Assembly: GCF_003044185.1 (NCBI RefSeq)
Contig: NZ_PYYB01000005.1
Location: 1 to 64,000 of the forward strand
DNA: 64,000 nucleotides
Reading direction: 5' to 3'
Origin: Paraconexibacter algicola
Lineage (GTDB): Bacteria > Actinomycetota > Thermoleophilia > Solirubrobacterales > Solirubrobacteraceae
Part shown: piece by piece, positions 31,642 to 40,889 of the stretch
How positions within the stretch are numbered: the first letter of the stretch is position 1
Layout of the letters: each line of letters starts with the position of its first letter
Made by a program: the position numbers and the translations under genes
Notes under the pieces: generated by a model
Database searches by the model: none
The model's input: the letters and a program-made list of their open reading frames with translations, nothing else
Told to the model about the DNA's origin: nothing

Positions 31642-32934
31642 ATGCCGTCCCGTTCCCCGCTCGTCGCGGCGCTCCTCGTCGCCGCGCTGCTGCCCGCCGC
31701 CGCGCCCGCGCGCGAGCTCGTCGGCGGCTACGGCAGCCAGACCCTCACCGGGGGCCCGGGCCCCGACCGCCTCGACGGTCGGTCGGCCGACGACGTCCTG
31801 CGCGGTGCGGCGGGCGACGACGTCCTCGACGGAGGCACCGGGAACGACCGCCTGTCCGGCGGGGCCGGGCACGACTGGCTCGACGGCGGTGACGGGGACG
31901 ACGACCTGCGCGGCGGTGACGGGGACGACCTCCTCCTCGAGCGCGGCTTCGGCGACGACCGCCGGCTCGACGGCGGGGCCGGCGACGACGTCGTGCTCGG
32001 CGGCCGGGGCGGCGACGCCCTGCTGCTCGGCGGCGCCGGCGACGACGTCCTCGGCGGCGGGCGCGGCCCGGACGTGCTGGCGGGCGGCGACGGCGACGAC
32101 CTCCTGGACGCCGGTCCCGGGACCGACCGCGTGACGGGGGGCGCGGGAGCGGACCTCCTGATCGGCGGCAGCGGCGCGGACGTCCTCGACGGCGGCCCGG
32201 GGGACGACGCGATCTGGCTCGGCCGCACCGTGCAGACGGTGGTGTGCGGCCCGGGCACCGACACCGTCTACTGGCCCTACCACGGCGCTCGCGCCGTCGG
32301 CACCCCGGCCGAGGTGCTCGGCGGGCACGGCGCGCGCTTCGCCGACTGCGAGCGGCTCGTCGCCCGGCGGGTGGCCGGCGCCCCGTGGATTGAGGCCGGC
32401 GACGTGGTGCGCGCCAGGGTCAACGCCGGGCTGCGTCGGGCGCCGGCGGCCGCGCTCGCCGCGATCGAGGCGATCCGGGGGGCGGACGGCATCACCTCGA
32501 CCCCCTGGGCGACCCTGGGGGACGACTACCTCAGCATGACCGCCCTGCGCGCCGCCGGGTACGTGGGGCCGCTGCACGGCCGCGACGGCGCCGACCACCT
32601 TGAGGGGTCCGCGGTCGGGGACTGGCTCGACGGCGGACCGGGCGCCGACCGGCTCGAGGGGCGCCGCGGCGACGACGTGCTGCTCGGCGGCGACGGCGAC
32701 GACCGGCTCGAGGGCGCCCGCGGCGACGACGCCCTCGACGGCGGCGCGGGCCGCGACGCGCTCACCGGCGGCTACGGCGCCGACGTGCTCCGCGGCGGCC
32801 CCGGCGACGACCTCCTGCGCAGCGTCGACGGCGAGCGCGACGTGGTCGACTGCGGCCCGGGACGCGACCGCGTCGAGGCCGACCGCCTCGACGTCGTCCG
32901 CGGCTGCGAGCGCGGGCGCCGCGCCGCCCGCTGA
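31642..32934 (+). CDS. Secreted RTX (GGxGxDxLx) calcium-binding repeat protein
   Basis: A 430-residue protein: a signal peptide (about 1-24), a block of some 17 nonapeptide repeats at 30-195 (GGAGDDVLDGG type), a non-repeat middle of about 125 residues with two Cys (VVCGPGTDTV, FADCERL), and a second repeat block at 310-400. RTX repeats wind into a calcium-bound beta-roll. Type I secreted RTX proteins lack a signal peptide, but this one has a Sec-type signal, as in many actinobacterial surface RTX proteins, and no ABC exporter is nearby. A catalytic domain was not recognised; the middle region could be an adhesion or structural module. Confidence 0.8.
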   Translation: MPSRSPLVAALLVAALLPAAAPARELVGGYGSQTLTGGPGPDRLDGRSADDVLRGAAGDDVLDGGTGNDRLSGGAGHDWLDGGDGDDDLRGGDGDDLLLERGFGDDRRLDGGAGDDVVLGGRGGDALLLGGAGDDVLGGGRGPDVLAGGDGDDLLDAGPGTDRVTGGAGADLLIGGSGADVLDGGPGDDAIWLGRTVQTVVCGPGTDTVYWPYHGARAVGTPAEVLGGHGARFADCERLVARRVAGAPWIEAGDVVRARVNAGLRRAPAAALAAIEAIRGADGITSTPWATLGDDYLSMTALRAAGYVGPLHGRDGADHLEGSAVGDWLDGGPGADRLEGRRGDDVLLGGDGDDRLEGARGDDALDGGAGRDALTGGYGADVLRGGPGDDLLRSVDGERDVVDCGPGRDRVEADRLDVVRGCERGRRAAR

Positions 32935-32941
32935 CCGCGGC

Positions 32942-34228
32942 TCAGGGCAGCTCGGCGGGGCGCAGCCGCGGGGTCTGGCCGCGCTCGTAGGGGCGGTTGT
33001 CCGCCGCGTCCCCGGGCTGCGGGTAGGCGTTGGTCGGCAGCGAGGACCGCTGCGACAGCAGCTGCGCCGGGTCGGCGAAGATGAAGAACCGCGCCCACCG
33101 GCCCTTCGCGTCGCCGTTGCGCCCGAGCGCCGCGGTGTTCGCGAACCAGGCGGCGATCGCGTCCTTGCGCGGCTCGAGATAGCGCACGGCGGTGACGACG
33201 TTGCGCAGCGTCGGGTCGAGCCGACGGGCGGCCGGCCGGGCGGCGGCGATCACCGGTCCCGCGGCGCGCAGCAGCGGCAGTGCTGCGGCGCGTACGGGCG
33301 CGGCCCGGTCGAGCACGGCGCGCAGGTCCTGGGCGGCGGCCGGGAGGGCGTCGAGCGCCCCGGTGAGCGGCCGCGCGGTCGCGCGCAGGTCGGCGACGAG
33401 CGGGCGCGCCTGCGTCAGCAGCGGCCGGGCGCTGCGCAGCGTCCGGTCGGTGGTGGCGAGCAACCGCGGCGTCTCGGTGAGCGTCGCGCGCAGCGCGCGG
33501 TCGCGCCGCGCGGTGGCCTGCAGCGTCGTGCGGGCCCCGGTCACCAGACGGCGCAGCTGCCCGTCGCGGACGGCGAGCTCGCCGACGACCCGGCGCCCGG
33601 CCCCGACCGACGCGGCGATGTCCCCGGTCTGGTCGCGCAGCGTCGTGCCGAGCACGTGCAGCTCCTGCACCGTGCGGTGCAGCTCCCCGAGCGTGCCCGA
33701 GACCCGCTCCGCGGTCTCGGGTGCCGCCGCGCCATGGCCCGCCTCGCGCACCGTGGCGGCGAGGTCCTCGCGGGCCCGGGGGCCGAGCGCGGCGAGCGCC
33801 TCGTCGACCTGCACCGTGTCGCGGACCGCGCTCGCCGGCAGGGTGGCGCCGGACGGCAGCCGCGAGGCGCCCGCGGGACCCGGGACGAGATCGACGTACG
33901 CCTCCCCGAGGAGCGTCTTGCTGCCGACGCGCACGGTGGCGCCGCGGTGCACGTCGACCGGCTCGGCGTCGAGGACGAGGCGCGCGCGAGCGACGCCGCC
34001 GCGCACGCGCAGCCCGGTGACGCGGCCGACCTTGACCCCGCGCACGAGGACGTCGCTGCGCTCCGTGAGCCCCTGGGTGTCGCCCAGCGTCACGCGCAGC
34101 TCGTACGGATCGTCGAGCCGGATCGACGGACCGCCGAAGCGCGCGGTCAGGATCAGCAGGATCGTCACGGACGCGACGACGAAGGCGACGAGGGCCAGGG
34201 CGCCGCCGCGCGGGATCTCGAGGTTCAC
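32942..34228 (-). CDS. mce2F: Mce family protein, MceF position (operon 2)
   Basis: A 428-residue MCE protein, last gene of operon 2. It has a TM helix at about 10-31 and an MlaD domain at about 42-125 (DTQGLTERSDVLVRGVKVGR and LLGEAYVDLVPGPAG). The long Ala/Arg/Leu helical body follows and the tail reads FANTAALGRNGDAKGRWARF. The GTG start (34228) overlaps the previous stop as GTGA. It is part of the lipid-import channel with YrbE2A/B. Sequence similarity to mce1F is only at domain level, so the two operons are old paralogues rather than a recent copy. Confidence 0.87.
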   Translation of the reverse strand: MNLEIPRGGALALVAFVVASVTILLILTARFGGPSIRLDDPYELRVTLGDTQGLTERSDVLVRGVKVGRVTGLRVRGGVARARLVLDAEPVDVHRGATVRVGSKTLLGEAYVDLVPGPAGASRLPSGATLPASAVRDTVQVDEALAALGPRAREDLAATVREAGHGAAAPETAERVSGTLGELHRTVQELHVLGTTLRDQTGDIAASVGAGRRVVGELAVRDGQLRRLVTGARTTLQATARRDRALRATLTETPRLLATTDRTLRSARPLLTQARPLVADLRATARPLTGALDALPAAAQDLRAVLDRAAPVRAAALPLLRAAGPVIAAARPAARRLDPTLRNVVTAVRYLEPRKDAIAAWFANTAALGRNGDAKGRWARFFIFADPAQLLSQRSSLPTNAYPQPGDAADNRPYERGQTPRLRPAELP

Positions 34229-35640
34229 GGCCGGTCCTTCCGGGGCAGCGCGCCGAGCGGGTCGGCGGCGGTGCGGACGGCCCCGGGCAGGCCGGGGACG
34301 AGGTAGCGCACGAGGCAGGCGAGCGGGTTGTGCTCGGCGCAGACCTTCGTGAGCGCCGCGACGACCTGCATGCCGGCGCGCAGCCGGGCGGCGGGGGTCG
34401 TGGCGCTGAAGCCGAAGTTCGCCGGGTTGAACGTCTCGAAGAAGCCGAGGCCGCGGAGGATCGGGCCGTTGACGTCGTTGGTCGAGAAGATGCCGGTGAA
34501 GCGCTCGCCGAGCAGGCCGATCCCGTCGCGGTTGCGGTCGATCGCCGCCACGGTCGGGGCCGCGTCGCGGACGGCGGGCTCCAGGGCGGTCGCGGCCGGT
34601 CCGAGGCGCTGGAGGGTCACGCGCAGCGTGCGGGAGGCGGTGCGGGTCTGCCGGGCGGTGCGGCGCAGCTCGCCGAGCAGGGCGCGCGTCGCCGGGGTGC
34701 TGTCCCGCAGCGCGTCGAGCGCCCCGGGGATGGCGCGGGCGACCGGGCGCAGCCGCTCGAGCGCCGGGTCGAGCGGGTCGGCGAGCCGCTGGACGCCGTC
34801 GAGCGCCGCCCGGACGTCCGCGAGCGTCCCGGGCAGCCGGTCGACGGCGGCGGCGATCTCCGCGTCGCGGGCGGCGCTCACCGCGACGGTCCGGCGGCCC
34901 GCGCCGACCGCGCGCTCGAGCGCGTCGGCACGGGCGGCGAGCGCCCCGGTGAGCGTGTCCAGGCCGCCGACGAGACGGCGCAGCAGCACGCGGCGCTCGG
35001 CGAGCGTGCGCGCGACCCGCCCGCCGGAGACGCGCACCGGGTCGAGCTGGCGCAGGGCGGCGGCGACGCGTCCGCCCCGGGCGTCGCCGAGGCCCTCGTC
35101 GAGCCCGGCGAGGAGCAGCTGCAGCTGCGAGCGGGTGTCGGCGTCGAGCGTCTCGAGGACCTGGTCGAGCTGCGTGGCGCCGGCCGCCCGGGCCACCGGG
35201 ATGCGGTCCCCGTCGAGCAGGGCGGGGGCGTCGAGGCGGCCGGGGGTGAGGTCGAGCACGAGGTCGTTGAGCGCCGAGCGCGGCTGCACGGTCGCGCGGG
35301 CCCCGGCGTGCAGGCGGCCGGCGGTGTCGCCGTCGAGGCGCAGGGTCGCCACGGCGACGCCGCGCTCGGGGTCGTGGCGGACCTCGTCGACCCGTCCAGC
35401 GGGGACGCCCGCGATGGTCACGCGGTTGCGGTCCTCGGTCGACAGGCCCGAGGCGTCGCGCAGCTCGACGCGGACCTCGTAGGAGTCGTCCCACGGCATC
35501 CGCGGGTCCTGCTGGGCGAGCAGGAAGGCGGCGAGCGCGAGGGCGACGACGGCCTGCAGCACGACCGCCAGGCGGCCGAGCCGCGGGCGCGGCCCGGCGA
35601 GCGCGCGGCCGGCGGGGACGGGACGGCGACGGCGGCTCAC
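34225..35640 (-). CDS. mce2E: Mce family protein, MceE position (operon 2)
   Basis: A 471-residue MCE protein: an Arg/Pro-rich cytoplasmic start, a TM helix at about 22-42, an MlaD domain (RVELRDASGLSTEDRNRVTI, AGVPAGRVDEV) and a helical region. The tail includes FTGIFSTNDVNGPILRGLGF and a Cys pair (KVCAEHNPLACL) likely to be disulfide-bonded. The GTG start 35640 overlaps the mce2D stop by 4 bp, and its own stop overlaps mce2F. Confidence 0.86.
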   Translation of the reverse strand: MSRRRRPVPAGRALAGPRPRLGRLAVVLQAVVALALAAFLLAQQDPRMPWDDSYEVRVELRDASGLSTEDRNRVTIAGVPAGRVDEVRHDPERGVAVATLRLDGDTAGRLHAGARATVQPRSALNDLVLDLTPGRLDAPALLDGDRIPVARAAGATQLDQVLETLDADTRSQLQLLLAGLDEGLGDARGGRVAAALRQLDPVRVSGGRVARTLAERRVLLRRLVGGLDTLTGALAARADALERAVGAGRRTVAVSAARDAEIAAAVDRLPGTLADVRAALDGVQRLADPLDPALERLRPVARAIPGALDALRDSTPATRALLGELRRTARQTRTASRTLRVTLQRLGPAATALEPAVRDAAPTVAAIDRNRDGIGLLGERFTGIFSTNDVNGPILRGLGFFETFNPANFGFSATTPAARLRAGMQVVAALTKVCAEHNPLACLVRYLVPGLPGAVRTAADPLGALPRKDRP

Positions 35641-36935
35641 GGCGTGCACGCTCCCGCGGTGGCGAACGCGTCGGCGAGCTCGGGGCGCAGGCGCTCGAGG
35701 AGCGTGCACGGCGCAGCGGGCAGGCCGATCCCGGTGAGGAAGCGGAAGCCGAAGCGCATGAAGTGCCCGGCCCCAGTGCTGCCGCCCTGCGCCGGGGTCT
35801 GGAAGGCGCGCGACGCGCCGCCGCCGCCGGCGAACATGTTCAGGAACGCGCGGTAGGCCGGGATGCCCAGGCCGGTCTCGCGCAGCAGCGCGGGCAGCAG
35901 GGTCGCGTCGAGCGTGCGCAGCGTCGGCGTCGTGGTGCGCAGGACACGCCGGGTGGGCGTGGCGGCGCGGCGACCGGCGGGCAGTGCGACCCGCAGGTCG
36001 GCGACGAGCGGCCGGGCGGCCACGAGCGCGCTCGACGCGTCGCGCAGCAGCGGGCGTGCGGTCCGCAGCGTCGGGGCCAGCCGCCGGGCGCCGGGCCGCA
36101 GCGCGGCGGCGACGGGCTGCAGCCGCGCGACGGTGCCGTCGAGGCGGCGGCCGCCGTCCCGCAGCGCGACGGCGGTGGCGGGCAGGGCGGCGATCGTGCG
36201 GCGCAGCGCGGCGCGGCCGGTGGCCACCCGCCCGCGCAGCGCGGCCGCGGTGGCGGCGGTGTCGCGCATCAGCGGGGCGAGGTCCCGCTCGCGGGCGGCG
36301 AGCGCCGACGTGGTGGTCGCCAGTTGCGTGACGGTGCGCTGCAGCGCGGCCGGACGCGGGCCCTGGGCGGCCTCGGTCACCCAGGCGGTGTCGCGCAGCA
36401 GGGCGGGTGCGTCGCCGAGCAGGCGGTTGACGGCGGCGCGCGCGCCGGGCTCCAGCGCGCGGGCCAGGCCGGCGGCGGTCCCGCGGACGCGTGCGCGGGT
36501 CGGGGCGTCGGCGAGCCGCAGGACCGTGTCCAGCGAGGTGAAGGTCGTCGTCCGCGCCAGCGGCAGGACGCCGTCGCCCAGCGGCGCGGACCGCGGGCCG
36601 CCGGGCTGCAGGTCGATGAAGGCGGTGCCCTCGAACGCGAGCCGCGGGCGCAGCTGCGCGGTCGCGTCGCGCCGGACGGTCCCGGCGGCGTCGTCGAGCT
36701 CCATCGTCACCTCGGCGACGGCGCCCACGCGGCGCTTGCCGGTCACCCGGCCGACGGGCGTGCCGGCCATGCGGACCTCGGCGCCGATGAGCTGGAGCGC
36801 CCCGGCGTCGGCGAACACGGCGCGGACCTCCGTCGGGTCGGCGAACGGGTTCGGGCGCAGCCACGCGAGCAGCACGCCGGCGACGAGCAGCAGGGCGACG
36901 AGGGCGCCGCGCAGGGCGGTGCGGGTCAGCGGCAC
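35637..36935 (-). CDS. mce2D: Mce family protein, MceD position (operon 2)
   Basis: A 432-residue MCE protein with a TM helix near residues 8-26, an MlaD domain (ADAGALQLIGAEVRMAGTPV, FEGTAFIDLQPGG), an Ala/Arg-rich helical body and a tail with GHFMRFGFRFLTGIGLP and two Cys (PCTLLERL, GACTP). It overlaps the upstream mce2C by 10 bp at ATG 36935. The composition is exceptionally rich in Arg and Ala even for this family. Confidence 0.86.
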   Translation of the reverse strand: MPLTRTALRGALVALLLVAGVLLAWLRPNPFADPTEVRAVFADAGALQLIGAEVRMAGTPVGRVTGKRRVGAVAEVTMELDDAAGTVRRDATAQLRPRLAFEGTAFIDLQPGGPRSAPLGDGVLPLARTTTFTSLDTVLRLADAPTRARVRGTAAGLARALEPGARAAVNRLLGDAPALLRDTAWVTEAAQGPRPAALQRTVTQLATTTSALAARERDLAPLMRDTAATAAALRGRVATGRAALRRTIAALPATAVALRDGGRRLDGTVARLQPVAAALRPGARRLAPTLRTARPLLRDASSALVAARPLVADLRVALPAGRRAATPTRRVLRTTTPTLRTLDATLLPALLRETGLGIPAYRAFLNMFAGGGGASRAFQTPAQGGSTGAGHFMRFGFRFLTGIGLPAAPCTLLERLRPELADAFATAGACTP

Positions 36936-38206
36936 GGTGCCTCCTGCGTGAGCGCCTCGCCGGGAGCCGGGTAGGCGTCGCGGGCGCGGTGGCAGGTCAG
37001 CACCATGCTGAAGCGCACGGCGCGCGCCCCCGACGCCTGCCCCTCGGCGAAGCGGAACCCGCCCCAGGTGGTGAAGCCCTCCGGGGCGAGGAGGATCTCG
37101 CGGCGGTACGGGACGAGGTGTGTGGCAAGCGAGCCCAGCGGCGTGGCGAGCGGGCGCAGGAGCGCGGTCGGGACGCGCAGCTCGCGCAGCAGCGGGGCGG
37201 CGGCGCGGAGCACGGGCGTCGCGGCCCGGCCGACGCGCGCGAGGTCGTCGAGTGCCTCGTCGCGGCGCAGCGCCGCGCGCAGCGACGGGACGGCGCGGCG
37301 CAGCGAGACGGCCGCGGGGCGCAGGTCGACCGCGGCGACCCGGAGGTCCTCCAGGAGCTGGTCGGCCTGCGGGAGGACGGTGGCGACGGTGCGCTCCGCC
37401 GCCGGCAGGGTGCGCAGGGTCGCGTCGACGGCGGGCGACGGGACGGCGTCGAGCGTGCGGCGGGCGGCGGGCACGGCGTCGGCGAGCGCGCCGTCGGCGT
37501 CGGCCGCCCGGACCGTGGTGCCGAGGTCGCCGAGCAGCGCGGCGAGCTCGCCCGGGCGCGGCGTCGTCGCGCGGGCCAGCGGCGTCAGGCGCGCGGCGGC
37601 GGGACCGAGGGTGGCGACGGTCTCGCCGAGCTCGCGCCCGCGGCCGGCGAGACCGCCGCCGAAGCCGGTCAGCGCCGAGCGGCTGGCCGCACGGGTGGCC
37701 GCGTCGAAGGTCTCGACGACGTCCGCGAGATCGGGTGCGGCGCTGGCGGCGGTGTCCGGGAGCCGGGCGGGGGAGGGCAGCACCGGTCCGGTCCCGGGGT
37801 CGAGGTCGAGGTAGGTGGCGCCCGCCAGGCCGCGGATGCGCACGCGCACGGTGGCGTCGCGGGCGACGCCGCGACCGACCGCGCCGTCGAGCGCGAGCGT
37901 GAGCCGCGCGCCGGTCGGGTCGGCGCGGTCGACCTCGACGCGGCGCACCTCGCCGGCGCGCTGCCCGCCGATGCGGACCTCGTCGCCGTCCTTCAGCGGC
38001 GGCGCGCCCGGGGTGGCGGCGTCGACGCGCAGCTGGACCTCGTAGGCGCGCTCCAGCGGTCCGCCGTCGATCGCGACGGTGGAGAGGTACGCGACGAGTG
38101 CGACGAGCGTGACGACGACAAGCCCGAGGGCGAGCAGGCCGTTGCCGCGGGGGGCCTCGTCGTTGACGGCCAGGTGGCCGCGCAGGCGGGTGCGTCGGCG
38201 GCTCAT
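36926..38206 (-). CDS. mce2C: Mce family protein, MceC position (operon 2)
   Basis: A 426-residue MCE protein: a cytoplasmic N-terminus of about 22 residues (MSRRRTRLRGHLAVNDE), a TM helix at about 24-44, an MlaD domain with PPLKDGDEVRIGGQRAGEVR and LAGATYLDLDPG, a helical body, and a conserved-type tail (LLAPEGFTTWGGFRFAEGQA) with two Cys. ATG 38206 overlaps the mce2B stop as ATGA. Confidence 0.87.
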   Translation of the reverse strand: MSRRRTRLRGHLAVNDEAPRGNGLLALGLVVVTLVALVAYLSTVAIDGGPLERAYEVQLRVDAATPGAPPLKDGDEVRIGGQRAGEVRRVEVDRADPTGARLTLALDGAVGRGVARDATVRVRIRGLAGATYLDLDPGTGPVLPSPARLPDTAASAAPDLADVVETFDAATRAASRSALTGFGGGLAGRGRELGETVATLGPAAARLTPLARATTPRPGELAALLGDLGTTVRAADADGALADAVPAARRTLDAVPSPAVDATLRTLPAAERTVATVLPQADQLLEDLRVAAVDLRPAAVSLRRAVPSLRAALRRDEALDDLARVGRAATPVLRAAAPLLRELRVPTALLRPLATPLGSLATHLVPYRREILLAPEGFTTWGGFRFAEGQASGARAVRFSMVLTCHRARDAYPAPGEALTQEAPCR

Positions 38207-39633
38207 GGGCGCAGCAGCTCCTGAAGCGTGGAGCCGGTCCGCGACGACGGGCCGAGCAGGTCCTGCAGCGCCTCGCGGACGTCGGGCAGCAGCGACGGCA
38301 GGAGCGGGCCGGGGGCGGCGGCCGGGCGGTCGCCGTCGGCGGGCGTGGGGGTCACGGCCGCGGGGACGGTCGGGGCCGGGGTGCGGTCGCGCTGCGGCCG
38401 GGCCGTCGTGCGCGTCCCGTCGCCGGCGGCGCCGCCGAGGAAGCGGGTGAGGCAGCCGGGCGCGACCTTGACGCCGAACGCCTCGCAGGAGAGGACGGCG
38501 GCGCCGCGCCAGTAGGTGCGCCGCGGGTCGGCGAACGGGTCGAACGGCTGCCTCCCGGATTCGGAGCCCTGGTCGGCGAAGTTCACGAAGAACCCCTCGG
38601 AGATGTCGGGCGCGGCGTCGCGCGCGATCGCGGCGAGCTCCCGGACCTGCGGGGCCACCGTGGTCAGCGCGCCGAGCCCGGAGGCGAGCGAGCGCAGCGC
38701 GGGGGTCCCGTCGCGCAGGGTGCTGCGCAGGGCGGCGAGCGTCGGGGTGAGGTCGCGCGCGGCGGTCCGCAGGCCGCGCAGGAACGGGGGCAGCTCGGTG
38801 AGCGCCCCGGCGACGCCGGGGGCGGCGTCGCGCAGCTCGCGGGCGAGCGGCACGGCGGCGGTCGCGGTGGCGTCCAGCCGCCGGGCGGTGCCGGAGATCC
38901 GGGTGAGCGTGGCGGGCAGGTCCTGCAGGCCGCGGTCGAGGTCCCGTCCGCGGCGGTCGGTGGTGGCGAGCAGGCGGTCGAGCCCGTCGACGGTCCCGGC
39001 GACGTCGCCGCGGCGCGCGGCGAGCGAGCCGACGGCGCGGTCGGCGTCCTGCACGAGCGCGCCGAGCGCCGCGTTCTGGGCGTCGAGCTCGCGCAGGACG
39101 CCGTCGCTCGCGCGCAGGGCGGGACGCAGCTCGATGGCGGCGCGCCCCAGCTCGGCCCCGCGGGCGCCGAGCGTCCGGCCGGACTCGGCCAGCAGCGCGC
39201 GCAGGCCGGCGCGGACCGGGGCGTCGAAGGTGGAGAGCAGCTCGTCCAGGCGCGGCGCGTTGCTCGTCCGGGCGACCGGGATCGGGCCGCGCAGCGGCTC
39301 GGTCGCGGTGCCGGGCGTGAGCTCGACGTACACGTCGCCGAGCAGGTCGACGGGCCGGATCGCCGCGGTGGCGTCGGCGCGCAGGGCGGGCAGGCCGTCG
39401 TGGAGGTCGAGGTCGACGCGCGCGGTGCCGCGGTCGGTCAGCTCGATCGCCGCGACCGACCCGGCGGGCGCGCCGCCGAGCCGCACCTCGGCGCGGGGGA
39501 CGAGCCCGCGGGAGCTCGTGAACTCGGCGCGGACGTCGACGTCGGGGCCGCCGCGCAGCAGCAGGACGGCGGCGACGGCCGCGGCGGCGCCGAGGAGCAG
39601 GAGGGTGGTGGCGGTGGCGGCGCGGCGGCTCAT
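38203..39633 (-). CDS. mce2B: Mce family protein, MceB position (operon 2)
   Basis: A 476-residue MCE protein: a TM helix at about 8-26, an MlaD domain (FTSSRGLVPRAEVRLGGAPA, LLGDVYVELTPG) and a helical body. The distal segment includes EGFFVNFADQGSESGRQPFD with two Cys (VLSCEAF, PGCLTRF), followed by a Pro/Ala/Thr-rich linker and a short terminal helix SLLPDVREALQDLLG. The Pro-rich tail plus terminal helix mirrors mce1B of operon 1, supporting the positional equivalence. It overlaps both neighbours by ATGA. Confidence 0.87.
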   Translation of the reverse strand: MSRRAATATTLLLLGAAAAVAAVLLLRGGPDVDVRAEFTSSRGLVPRAEVRLGGAPAGSVAAIELTDRGTARVDLDLHDGLPALRADATAAIRPVDLLGDVYVELTPGTATEPLRGPIPVARTSNAPRLDELLSTFDAPVRAGLRALLAESGRTLGARGAELGRAAIELRPALRASDGVLRELDAQNAALGALVQDADRAVGSLAARRGDVAGTVDGLDRLLATTDRRGRDLDRGLQDLPATLTRISGTARRLDATATAAVPLARELRDAAPGVAGALTELPPFLRGLRTAARDLTPTLAALRSTLRDGTPALRSLASGLGALTTVAPQVRELAAIARDAAPDISEGFFVNFADQGSESGRQPFDPFADPRRTYWRGAAVLSCEAFGVKVAPGCLTRFLGGAAGDGTRTTARPQRDRTPAPTVPAAVTPTPADGDRPAAAPGPLLPSLLPDVREALQDLLGPSSRTGSTLQELLRP

Positions 39634-40889
39634 CGGCCGTCCCCGCCGACGTAGCTGTCGCGGTAGTCGGTCCACGGCTCGTCCTGCAGGACGCCGGGCT
39701 CGCGCACGAACGGGGCGCGCAGGTGGCCGGCGGCGTTCGTGCTGCCGTCGATCTGGTTCAGCGGCGCGGGCGGGAGGACGAGCCCGACGCGGGCGGCGTG
39801 CCCGTTGGCGTCGAAGTTGCTCGTGAAGTCCGCCCAGCCGGAGAAGAACGAGAAGAAGTCGGGGAGCCGCACGCGGGTCTCGTCGAGCACGGGCCCGGCG
39901 ACGCGCAGGACGTCGTCGAGCCGCGGCAGGACCTTGCGGGCGGTGGGCAGGACGGCGCGTAGGGCGTCGAGGTCGCCGGGGGCGGTGCGGGTCAGCGCGG
40001 CGGCGTCGCGCAGCACCGGGCGGGCGTCGCGCAGCGCCGTGGCGAGCTCGGGGGCCGCGTCGCGCAGCTCGCGGGTGCCGGGGCGCAGCTCGCGCACGAG
40101 AGCGCGGAGGGTCGGGGTGGCGGTGCGGATACGCTCGAGCGCGCGTCGGGGGGCGGCGAGCCCGGCGGGCAGACCGGCCAGGGCGTCGCCGAGGGCGGCC
40201 TGCTCGGCGGCGGTGTCCGCCAGCAGCGCGGCGACCTCGTCGACGGCGGCGCCGGTGGCCCCGGGGTCCGCGGCGAGCGCGCCGGTGACGCGCCGGCCGG
40301 AGCGGACGAGCTCCTGCAGGGCGCGGCCGTCGGCGGTGACCTCGCCGAGCGCGGCGGCGGTGCCCTGCAGCGCGCGGGTGCTGCGTCGCAGGGCGCCGGC
40401 GAGCGCGTCGCCGCGGCCGTCGGTGGCGCCGCGCAGGCCGGTCAGGACGGCGCGGACCTCGCCGCGGGTGCGGGGGTCGAGCGTGGAGAGGACGTCGTCG
40501 ACCTCCACCGGCTGGTCGGTGCGGGCGAGGCCGAGGGTGGCCCCGTCGGCGAGCAGCGGCCCGTCGCCGGGGGTGACGGCGACGTAGCGGTTGACGGTGC
40601 CGCTGAGCGAGCCGAGCCGCAGGTCGGCGCGGGCGCCGCGGCGCAGGCGCACGTCGTCGTCGAGCCGCAGCGTGACGCGGGGCCGGCCGTCGCGCAGCGC
40701 GATGTCCTGGACGCGCCCGACCCGCAGTCCGCCCATGCGGACCTCTGCGCCGCGGACGAGTCCGTTGACGCCGTCGAACACCGCGACGACGCGCTGCCCG
40801 TCGGCCCCGCCGCCGGGGCCGAGCAGCAGCACGGCGACGGCGAGCACGGCCGCTCCGAGGGCGGCGGCGGCGAGCGACCGGCTGCTCAT
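39630..40889 (-). CDS. mce2A: Mce family protein, MceA position (operon 2)
   Basis: A 419-residue MCE protein with a TM/signal-anchor helix at about 6-24, an MlaD domain (FDGVNGLVRGAEVRMGGLRV, GSLSGTVNRYVAVTPG), a helical region, and a tail with DFFSFFSGWADFTSNFDANG that parallels the equivalent ANGH segment in mce1A. ATG 40889 overlaps the yrbE2B stop (ATGA). Confidence 0.87.
   Translation of the reverse strand: MSSRSLAAAALGAAVLAVAVLLLGPGGGADGQRVVAVFDGVNGLVRGAEVRMGGLRVGRVQDIALRDGRPRVTLRLDDDVRLRRGARADLRLGSLSGTVNRYVAVTPGDGPLLADGATLGLARTDQPVEVDDVLSTLDPRTRGEVRAVLTGLRGATDGRGDALAGALRRSTRALQGTAAALGEVTADGRALQELVRSGRRVTGALAADPGATGAAVDEVAALLADTAAEQAALGDALAGLPAGLAAPRRALERIRTATPTLRALVRELRPGTRELRDAAPELATALRDARPVLRDAAALTRTAPGDLDALRAVLPTARKVLPRLDDVLRVAGPVLDETRVRLPDFFSFFSGWADFTSNFDANGHAARVGLVLPPAPLNQIDGSTNAAGHLRAPFVREPGVLQDEPWTDYRDSYVGGDGR

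Noticed and set aside
31730-32880. A tandem-repeat or CRISPR-like array.
   Set aside because: The repeats are 27-base coding units of an RTX protein in a continuous frame, without unique spacers.
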